From: Kiritimatiellota bacterium
GTDB taxonomy: Bacteria > Verrucomicrobiota > Lentisphaeria > Victivallales > JAADHT01
DNA length: 7,087 bases
NCBI GenBank assembly: GCA_013151705.1
Contig: JAADHT010000216.1
Coordinates: forward strand, 2,413 to 9,499
Reading direction: 5' to 3'
Shown: positions 1-4,717 of the stretch, in pieces
How positions within the stretch are numbered: the first letter of the stretch is position 1
How the letters are laid out: every line of letters starts with the position of its first letter
The notes under the pieces: model-generated
Database searches by the model: none
The model's input: the letters and a program-made list of their open reading frames with translations, nothing else
Told to the model about the DNA's origin: nothing
Made by a program: the position numbers and the translations under genes

Positions 1-1008
1 GCTGATTTTAAGCATTCCGGACGACTGGTTGTAAAAAGAGACGAATTTCCCGCCGGTGAGAAACTGCGAATCATTCCACTGTTTCCTTACTTTTCCGTTC
101 ACCATCAGGATTATGGTTTTCTTTTTGGCGTCGCATAGAATCGTCAGTTCGCCTTTGTCAGCTCTCAAATCCCGCAGTCTGATGTTTCCCAAATTCCTGC
201 TTGAATTATTGAAGGATCTCTGAAGGTAGAAATAGTTCCGCGATACGGAGAGCATGTAGGCGTTTTTCCGATTGTTGATATCGGGGCTGGACGCACAAAA
301 CCTGATGGAGAATTGCGACGAACCAAGATTTTCGAATTTGAACGACAATTTGAAGACGGGAGGAAGGCGCATATCGCGTGAGACGGAGGTGTAGCGTCGC
401 AGTATCATAACACCGTTGGAAACTGTCGGGGCGTTGCCGCGTCCGCCACCCTGATTCGTGACCTTCCATTCGTCAATCGAGTTTGGGCCGACGTAGAGTT
501 TTGTTCCAGAGCCACTTCCCGGGGTTATGGTGTCCAACATATGTTGTTCAATGGTCAAACGACCGGCGAACGGAGTGTCTATGACCAATTTGTCGGTGTC
601 CAGAGACACTATGGTTCCGAAAATCTCGTCGCCGTTGGTCAACAGTATAGAATCCTGAGCGGCTTTCGCTAGTTTCGCGAAAACGCCAAATCTGATTTCG
701 CGCAGATTGGCCGGTTTGAAAATTATCTCGGAGACGGATTCCGGGGATTTCCACAACAGCCCCTTGTCGGGCGAGAAGGAAAGCAACCGGCCATGAAGCG
801 CGTCCTTGTTTTTGAAAAGCGCCACATCGGCCTTTTTCCCATTCCCCCCCCCTTTATCCGTTTTTTTGGAGTCGCCTTTCCCAGCGTCATTAGTTGAGCG
901 CGAACTTCTTAGAACGTCGATAGCAATCTCTGAAAACGCGGGGAGGCATGACAACAATGCCGAAGACAATAACAACGCCGAAAAAATTCTTCGCGGATTT
1001 TTTTTCAC
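1..1008 (-). CDS. Secreted protein with tandem beta units and ConA/LamG-like domain (5' part, runs off window)
   Basis: The first 336 codons are visible and open to the window edge; the C-terminus is missing. It starts at GTG 1008 with GAGG 8 nt upstream; an in-frame GTG at 1017 overlaps that Shine-Dalgarno and is less likely. Residues 1-26 form a signal peptide: KKNPRR, a Leu/Ser/Ala core, then AFS before Glu27. A poor lipobox (LLSC, Cys21) is an alternative. Residues 27-60 are a Ser/Lys/Gly linker, encoded partly by a G9 run. Two similar beta-rich units follow: about 64-107 (LFKNKDALHGRLLSF... NLREIRF) and about 121-164 (ILLTNGDEIFGTIVSLD... MLDTIT). From about 170 the alternating strands (LSFKFENLG, YMLSVSRNYFYLQR, LTILCD, IILMVNGK) resemble concanavalin/LamG-type sandwiches as in DUF1080-like proteins. 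Envelope or carbohydrate binding is inference. No enzyme motif is seen in the visible part. Confidence 0.86.
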   Translation of the reverse strand, partial: MKKNPRRIFSALLLSSALLSCLPAFSEIAIDVLRSSRSTNDAGKGDSKKTDKGGGNGKKADVALFKNKDALHGRLLSFSPDKGLLWKSPESVSEIIFKPANLREIRFGVFAKLAKAAQDSILLTNGDEIFGTIVSLDTDKLVIDTPFAGRLTIEQHMLDTITPGSGSGTKLYVGPNSIDEWKVTNQGGGRGNAPTVSNGVMILRRYTSVSRDMRLPPVFKLSFKFENLGSSQFSIRFCASSPDINNRKNAYMLSVSRNYFYLQRSFNNSSRNLGNIRLRDLRADKGELTILCDAKKKTIILMVNGKVRKQWNDSQFLTGGKFVSFYNQSSGMLKIS

Positions 1009-1016
1009 GGTGGACA

Positions 1017-1020
1017 CCTC
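1017..1020 (-). promoter_or_regulatory. Ribosome binding site GAGG fixing GTG start at 1008
   Basis: GAGG on the minus strand, 8 nt before the GTG at 1008. It favours this start over the in-frame GTG at 1017. The ATG overlapping it (1024-1022) is out of frame and soon reaches a stop. Confidence 0.6.
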
Positions 1021-1031
1021 ATTGATTGGAG

Positions 1032-1049
1032 GGCGTTCATTCGAGCGCC
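1032..1049. other. Short hairpin in the leader of the secreted-protein gene
   Basis: GGCGTTC (1032-1038) and GAGCGCC (1043-1049) pair over seven positions with a 4-nt loop; one pair is G.T on the plus strand and C/A on the minus strand. It lies between the candidate promoter and the ribosome binding site. No T-run follows on either strand, so a terminator is not supported. Confidence 0.35.
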
Positions 1050-1056
1050 GAATTCA

Positions 1057-1084
1057 AAATTAAAACTTATGGAGCCAGTTGCAA
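1057..1084 (-). promoter_or_regulatory. Weak candidate promoter for the secreted-protein gene
   Basis: On the minus strand TTGCAA (1084-1079), within the left arm of the palindrome, is followed after 16 bp by TAATTT (1062-1057). Transcription would start near 1050, giving a leader of about 40 nt before GTG 1008. The -35 match is moderate and the region is A/T rich, so chance is possible. Confidence 0.3.
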
Positions 1085-1128
1085 AAGTATGAGCGCGCGG
1101 TCGTTCAGACTTTTGCAATTGGCTCTAT
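1069..1128. repeat. 60-bp imperfect palindrome (extragenic repeat, possible terminator)
   Basis: Arms 1069-1095 and 1102-1128 pair over 27 positions around a 6-nt loop (1096-1101). There is one true mismatch (A1089/G1108) and three positions (1071/1126, 1078/1119, 1093/1104) that are G.T when read on the plus strand. A plus-strand RNA could therefore fold over nearly its whole length, while a minus-strand RNA would carry C/A mismatches there. Arm core: GAGCCA-TTGCAAAAGT. It starts 84 bp after the glnS stop. On the minus strand it is followed by a T-rich stretch (AAGTTTTAATTTTG), so it may also end the operon transcript. Its right arm plus loop recurs exactly at 4611-4642. Confidence 0.85.
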
Positions 1129-1211
1129 GGCGAACAGTTGCGGAAAGTGACAACCACCTATGACGCAAAATAGCGATGCCCGTTGAAAATACAAATTCCA
1201 CCCGCCGGTTT

Positions 1212-2894
1212 TTAGGTTTTTCCTTTCGCTTTGGCCCATGAATCCCGCAACGAGATTGTTCGGTTGAACACCGGCGATTCGGAAGAGTGATCGACGCAAT
1301 CCGGGCGGAAATATCCCAGACGCTCGAATTGGTAGGTGATGTCCGGATCAGCGTTTTTGAGGGATGGCTCCAGTTTGCAGCCGCATAGCGCTTTGAAGGA
1401 ATCCGGGTTCAGATATTCCCGGAAATCGGAGTCGTCTCCCGGGGCGTCCGGCCGCTCCTTCAGAAAAAGACGGTCGTAAAGCCTCACTTCGGCATCAATG
1501 GCGTGTTCGGCCGACACCCAATGGAGTGTCGCCTTCACTTTTCTTCCATCCGGAGCGTTGCCGCCGCGCGTCTCCGGATCGTATTCGCACCGCAGCTCGA
1601 CCACCTCGCCCTCCTCGTTTTGGACGTAATCGACGCATCTGATGAAATACGCGTACCGCAGTCGCACTTCGCGGCCCGGTCCCAGGCGGAAGAATTTCTT
1701 GGGCGGATCGATCATGAAGTCGGAACGCTCTATGTAGAGTGTTTTCGAGAATGGAACCTTCCGGGTTCCGGCGCTCGGATCCTCGGGGTTGTTCACAGCG
1801 TCAAGTTCATCATCCGCGGCGTCTTCCGGATAGTTTACGATGACGACCTTCAACGGGTCGATAACCGCCATCACGCGCGGCGCCGTTTTGTTGAGAACGT
1901 CTCTGACGCAGTGTTCGAATAGGGCTATGTCGCTCAAACTGTTGACTTTCGTCACTCCAATCGTTTCACAAAAGCTTCTTATCGCCTCCGGCGGCACCCC
2001 TCTGCGTCTCAAACCGCTCAATGTGGGCATTCTGGGATCGTCCCAGTCGGAAACCATTCCGGATTCCACGAGCGACATCAGTTTGCGTTTGCTCATAACG
2101 GTGTAGGACAAATTGAGGCGCGCGAACTCTATTTGGCGGGGATGGTGGATATCCAGTTCGCTCAGGAACCAGTCGTAGAGCGGGCGGTGGTTTTCGAAAT
2201 CGAGATCGCAAAGCGAGAAGGTTATTCCCTCAATGGAATCCTCGATTCCGTGGGCCCAGTCGTAGGTGGGATAGACGCGCCACGAGTCTCCCAGGCGATA
2301 GTGGTCGAACCGGACGATGCGGTACATCACCGGGTCGCGCAGATTTAAATTGGGGGCCGTCATGTCGATTTTAGCGCGCAGCGTTTTGGAGCCGTCCTCG
2401 AATTCCCCAGTCCTCATTCTTTCGAATAGATCGAGATTCTCTTCGATTGAACGGTTTCTGAAGGGGCTTTTACGACCGGGCTCGGTCAAGGATCCGCGAT
2501 ATTCGCGGATCTCCTCGGGAGTTTGGTCGCAAACATACGCTTTCCCTTTTCGTATGAGTTCGACGGCGAGTTCGAACATGCGTTCAAAATAATCCGACGC
2601 GAAAAACAAGCGGTCGTCCCAGTCGAATCCGAGCCAGCGAACGTCGCGCTGTATCGCCTCGACGTATTCCATGTCCTCTTTCGCCGGATTTGTGTCGTCA
2701 AACCGCAGATTGCACTTCCCCCCGAACTCTTTGGCGAAACCGAAGTCTATGCACATCGCTTTTGCGTGTCCGATATGGAGATGGCCGTTCGGCTCGGGAG
2801 GAAATCTCGTGTGGACCGACGCTCCCCCAGCGACGCTGTTCTCTATTATCTCCCGTATGAAATTTTGTGGTTTGCCGGATGGTTCCGCGTTCAT
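1212..2894 (-). CDS. glnS: Glutaminyl-tRNA synthetase (GlnRS)
   Basis: Class I aminoacyl-tRNA synthetase that joins glutamine to tRNA-Gln in the cytoplasm using ATP. It has 560 residues, close to the 554 of E. coli GlnRS, and looks complete. The ATP-binding HIGH motif is at 40-43 inside RFPPEPNGHLHIGHAKA, and the KMSKS-type loop is VMSKRKL at 266-272. The stretch SLCDLDFENHRPLYDW (227-242) matches GlnRS, whereas discriminating GluRS lacks it. After about 340 come the two anticodon-binding beta-barrel domains, and the C-terminus ends with the conserved PVFNRTISLRDSWAK. The ATG at 2894 has an AAGGA 9 nt upstream. It is the last gene of a four-gene operon, 5 nt after the NusG-like stop. Bacteria with GlnRS need not use the GatCAB amidotransferase route for Gln-tRNA. 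No key residue appears missing. Confidence 0.98.
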   Translation of the reverse strand: MNAEPSGKPQNFIREIIENSVAGGASVHTRFPPEPNGHLHIGHAKAMCIDFGFAKEFGGKCNLRFDDTNPAKEDMEYVEAIQRDVRWLGFDWDDRLFFASDYFERMFELAVELIRKGKAYVCDQTPEEIREYRGSLTEPGRKSPFRNRSIEENLDLFERMRTGEFEDGSKTLRAKIDMTAPNLNLRDPVMYRIVRFDHYRLGDSWRVYPTYDWAHGIEDSIEGITFSLCDLDFENHRPLYDWFLSELDIHHPRQIEFARLNLSYTVMSKRKLMSLVESGMVSDWDDPRMPTLSGLRRRGVPPEAIRSFCETIGVTKVNSLSDIALFEHCVRDVLNKTAPRVMAVIDPLKVVIVNYPEDAADDELDAVNNPEDPSAGTRKVPFSKTLYIERSDFMIDPPKKFFRLGPGREVRLRYAYFIRCVDYVQNEEGEVVELRCEYDPETRGGNAPDGRKVKATLHWVSAEHAIDAEVRLYDRLFLKERPDAPGDDSDFREYLNPDSFKALCGCKLEPSLKNADPDITYQFERLGYFRPDCVDHSSESPVFNRTISLRDSWAKAKGKT

Positions 2895-2899
2895 AACGT

Positions 2900-3499
2900 C
2901 TATTCCTTCAATTCAACGTCTTCGATGTCTATTTTCGTGGAGACCGACTGGCCGAGTATATCAACGTTCACCGTCAGAAGAGTCTCTTTCCCGCGGCGTT
3001 GGACGATTCCGGAGACACCTTGCAGAGACCCTCTGGCGACAGTGATGAACGTTCCCTCCGCAATTTCGGGTTTGACGACGATCTCTTTTTTAGTCGCCAT
3101 CCTCTCGAAATCGAGAAGAGTGTTCAAGTCTCTTATCAATCCCTTCTCGCTCGTTTCCGTCATCGACATTTTGAACGCCACGGCCCCGCAAACGAGCAAA
3201 GCGCGGTACGAATCCTCGTCTAAAGGAGCGAAAACGTATCCGGGGAACATGGGAACGAGAAATTCAACGGTACGTCTCTGATAGCGTTTTTTACTTGTCC
3301 GTAACGGAAGATACGTTTCAACCGAGCGGGATTCCGCGAAGGCGCGGAGCTTCTTCTCCTGTCTGGGCCTTGTTCGAATCGGCGTCCAAACCTTTCCCGG
3401 TATTTTCTCGACGACGCGGCCCGGCCCGGCCTCTATCCCCCCGCCAACCGCTGAAGCTTGGTTCGCTTTCTCCATATCCTCGTTGTTGTTTTCCATCAT
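2900..3499 (-). CDS. NusG-family transcription antitermination factor (specialised paralogue)
   Basis: About 199 residues with the two-domain NusG layout. After a hydrophilic Gly/Asn-rich leader of about 35 residues, the NGN domain runs from about 37 to 130. It opens WTPIRTRPRQEKKL, the usual 'W.....R..E.K' start, and contains the ETYLPL strand, a basic KKRYQRR segment and the FPGYVFAPL signature. The C-terminal KOW domain covers about 148-198, with TVARGSLQGVSGIVQRRG and a closing strand IDIEDVEL. NusG proteins bind RNA polymerase across the clamp and suppress pausing. Paralogues (RfaH, UpxY, LoaP types) act on chosen operons. The sequence diverges from housekeeping NusG and the gene is not beside secE or rplK here, so a paralogue is likelier; this is inference. 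ATG at 3499 shares its A with the upstream TGA (TGATG), with another ATG at 3496 and a TTG at 3502. No good Shine-Dalgarno is present, so coupled re-initiation is likely. The glnS start is 5 nt after its TAG. Confidence 0.9.
   Translation of the reverse strand: MMENNNEDMEKANQASAVGGGIEAGPGRVVEKIPGKVWTPIRTRPRQEKKLRAFAESRSVETYLPLRTSKKRYQRRTVEFLVPMFPGYVFAPLDEDSYRALLVCGAVAFKMSMTETSEKGLIRDLNTLLDFERMATKKEIVVKPEIAEGTFITVARGSLQGVSGIVQRRGKETLLTVNVDILGQSVSTKIDIEDVELKE
2903..2908 (-). promoter_or_regulatory. Ribosome binding site of glnS inside the end of the NusG-like gene
   Basis: AAGGAA on the minus strand lies within the last codons of the NusG-like gene. Its AAGGA core is 9 nt from the glnS ATG at 2894. 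The overlap of Shine-Dalgarno with upstream coding sequence supports translational coupling. Confidence 0.65.
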
Positions 3500-3960
3500 C
3501 AATTAGATCTTTTTTTCAAACGTTTGTGTTTTCTTGCCGTTCCACCAATGGGAACCAACCGTATTCCGACGCATTTCCCTTTTCCAATCACATCAGCGAT
3601 TTTAGACACCAGCAATTCACTCTCTTGTTTGCCGAACGTCATCATATACGCCGGATGCGAAACTTCAACGACAAGCGTCGTTTTTTCCATGAAAATTGGG
3701 GAGAGGTAGTTTGAAAGCGCTTTTCCGACTATTTCCAGCCACGAATTCTTGATTTTCTGGAACAGAGCAAGTTCCGGGGTCAAGAGTTGTTTCAGCGCCT
3801 GGTCGATGCCTTCGGAAATGGGAACCATCCGCGGCAGTCGAGATTCTATCTCCTTCGCGGCGGCTTTTTTCCCGAGCCACTCTTCAAGTAGCTTCGGCAT
3901 AGGATCGCGGTCCCGAGAGGTTTTTCTTCTGCTCAAACCGGGCACGTAGTCATAGCTCAT
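3499..3960 (-). CDS. DUF721 (DciA-like) domain protein
   Basis: A 153-residue basic protein with the DUF721 pattern. A Trp-containing helix (NSWLEIVGKAL, Trp74 to about 82) is followed by Pro88, a beta strand TTLVVEVSHPAY (94-105), then a helix carrying KQESELLVSKI and a final strand GIRLVPI. DUF721 is the core of DciA, the ancestral loader of the replicative helicase DnaB, and also occurs in uncharacterised nucleic-acid-binding proteins. Here the domain is C-terminal (about 50-143) with a basic leader (SRRKTSRDRD) and a basic tail (RKHKRLKKRSN), consistent with DNA or RNA binding. The ATG at 3960 is preferred because GGGAGA lies about 10 nt upstream. An in-frame GTG at 3984, abutting the previous stop, has no visible Shine-Dalgarno and would add eight residues. 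Its TGA overlaps the ATG of the NusG-like gene. A true helicase-loader role is not proven by sequence. Confidence 0.86.
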   Translation of the reverse strand: MSYDYVPGLSRRKTSRDRDPMPKLLEEWLGKKAAAKEIESRLPRMVPISEGIDQALKQLLTPELALFQKIKNSWLEIVGKALSNYLSPIFMEKTTLVVEVSHPAYMMTFGKQESELLVSKIADVIGKGKCVGIRLVPIGGTARKHKRLKKRSN

Positions 3961-3984
3961 AGACACATTTCTCCCGCGGCTCAC

Positions 3985-4467
3985 TCACATGGCGCTGACC
4001 GTCTTCAGTGGAATGAGACACATCGACCACAGCATTTTAGGCAAAGCCATCGCTCCAGTCTTCAAACTGTTCAATCCATCCCGGAACAACCCGAACGGAG
4101 CGCCGAATGAAACTTCAAACAAACCCACCGGCAACATGACTATGCCGGCCATATCGATGAACATATCCACCATTCCGCGGAAAAAGTTGACTCCGCCTTT
4201 GACTATGTACGGTATCGCCGCTTTGATTATCGGAATGACGATCGGAGCGACCAAGGTGGCTATCGTCACCGGATCCATCGCTTCAGCCTTTGGAGACGAG
4301 AAGAAAAACAACGCGCAAAACAAGAAAACAATCGCAAACAAACGTTGAATCCTGAAACGCCCCATAGTGAAACAGTCATCCGCCGAACTACAAATTCCCA
4401 TATTCCGATATTCCCTGCTTAAACGGTTCGATGTCGGTCGATATGATCGTATCATCCACCACGACAT
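3985..4467 (-). CDS. Small exported/membrane protein of unknown function, first gene of glnS operon
   Basis: I do not recognise this 160-residue protein. The ATG at 4467 is chosen because a GGAG lies 9 nt upstream and a strong promoter sits about 35 nt before it. The export signal begins much later: basic residues 36-42 (MGRFRIQR starts at 35), a hydrophobic core at about 43-56, then SPKAEA, which fits signal peptidase cleavage after Ala63. An ATG at 4365 would give a conventional signal peptide but has no visible Shine-Dalgarno; an ATG at 4401 has a weaker AGGGA. The mature part (about 97 residues) is hydrophobic and rich in Gly, Pro, Met and Phe. It includes a VTIATLVAPIVIPIIKAAI-type helix at about 67-89 and an apolar, Gly/Pro-rich stretch at 107-128. 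No Cys pair or catalytic motif stands out. It is co-oriented with the DUF721 gene, 24 nt away. Membrane-associated or oligomerising protein is inference. Confidence 0.78.
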   Translation of the reverse strand: MSWWMIRSYRPTSNRLSREYRNMGICSSADDCFTMGRFRIQRLFAIVFLFCALFFFSSPKAEAMDPVTIATLVAPIVIPIIKAAIPYIVKGGVNFFRGMVDMFIDMAGIVMLPVGLFEVSFGAPFGLFRDGLNSLKTGAMALPKMLWSMCLIPLKTVSAM

Positions 4468-4476
4468 TCAACAATT

Positions 4477-4480
4477 CTCC
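4477..4480 (-). promoter_or_regulatory. Ribosome binding site GGAG supporting start 4467
   Basis: GGAG on the minus strand, 9 nt before the ATG at 4467. It decides the start of the small exported protein in favour of the long form, although the signal peptide would fit better from 4365. Confidence 0.6.
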
Positions 4481-4504
4481 GAATCGACGAACCCGAAGCC
4501 GCCG

Positions 4505-4533
4505 AAGATAGCATTCGCGAACCCCCGTGTCAA
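4505..4533 (-). promoter_or_regulatory. Sigma70-type promoter of the four-gene glnS operon
   Basis: On the minus strand, TTGACA (4533-4528) is a perfect -35 box. It is separated by exactly 17 bp from TATCTT (4510-4505), a good -10 box. Transcription would start near 4498, giving a leader of about 30 nt before the ATG at 4467. No other promoter this good was noticed between 4467 and 1212, so one transcript probably covers all four genes. Confidence 0.75.
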
Positions 4534-4544
4534 ATGATCGGCGC

Positions 4545-4572
4545 ATGCGAAACGCGATATGTTAATGCGAAA
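4545..4572. promoter_or_regulatory. Pair of phased direct repeats upstream of the operon promoter
   Basis: ATGCGAAA occurs at 4545-4552 and again at 4565-4572, start to start 20 bp, about two helical turns. On the minus strand these read TTTCGCAT twice, and the nearer copy ends 11 bp before the -35 box. This geometry fits an activator or repressor binding site; the regulator is unknown and chance is possible. Confidence 0.35.
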
Positions 4573-4584
4573 AAGTGCCGCATG

Positions 4585-4596
4585 CTTCAAATGAAG
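4585..4596. repeat. 12-bp dyad CTTCA-AA-TGAAG
   Basis: Perfect 5-bp arms around AA, lying between the repeat copy at 4611 and the operon promoter. It is too short for a terminator. It could be an operator half-site pair but may be chance. Confidence 0.25.
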
Positions 4597-4610
4597 AAAC
4601 AATTTCATGA

Positions 4611-4642
4611 GAGCCAATTGCAAAAGTCTGAACGACCGCGCG
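4611..4642. repeat. Second, partial copy of the dispersed palindrome repeat (32 bp exact, inverted)
   Basis: The 32 bases here are the exact reverse complement of 1094-1125. They include one full arm (GAGCCAATTGCAAAAGTCTG) and the loop-side ACGACCGCGCG. Past 4642 the partner arm is not recognisable, apart from a short CTCAT/ATGAG palindrome at 4647-4657 that may be its remnant. It lies 75 bp after the stop of the TPR gene, a position similar to that of the first copy after glnS. Confidence 0.85.
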
Positions 4643-4717
4643 GCATCTCATTATGAGCGATAGATTTCCCCTTTCACCCTTGAAAAGGAGGATTTAGAGG
4701 AGGTGTCTTGGCGGGAA

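Noticed and set aside
1105..1299. Minus-strand frame crossing the glnS stop and entering the palindrome
   Set aside because: It overlaps the conserved GlnRS C-terminus in another frame and has no recognisable protein pattern.
1503..1922. Plus-strand open frame of 139 codons inside glnS
   Set aside because: Antisense shadow of the GlnRS anticodon-binding region; no motif and no good ribosome site.
2523..3281. Plus-strand open frame of 252 codons
   Set aside because: It lies wholly opposite the 5' part of glnS and the NusG-like gene, both strongly supported by motifs, and its product shows no recognisable family or domain.
3295..3714. Plus-strand open frame of 139 codons
   Set aside because: Antisense to the NusG-like and DUF721 genes; composition is Arg/Ser/Phe/Pro-rich as expected of a shadow frame.
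4676..4692. Hairpin-like CTTTCA / TGAAAAG after the TPR stop
   Set aside because: Only five to six pairs with a bulge, and no T-run on the minus strand; not convincing as a terminator.
4468..4717. Search of the intergenic gap for a tRNA, T-box or riboswitch
   Set aside because: No cloverleaf arms, no T-box-like tag and only a roughly 30-nt predicted leader before the operon, too short for a leader riboswitch.
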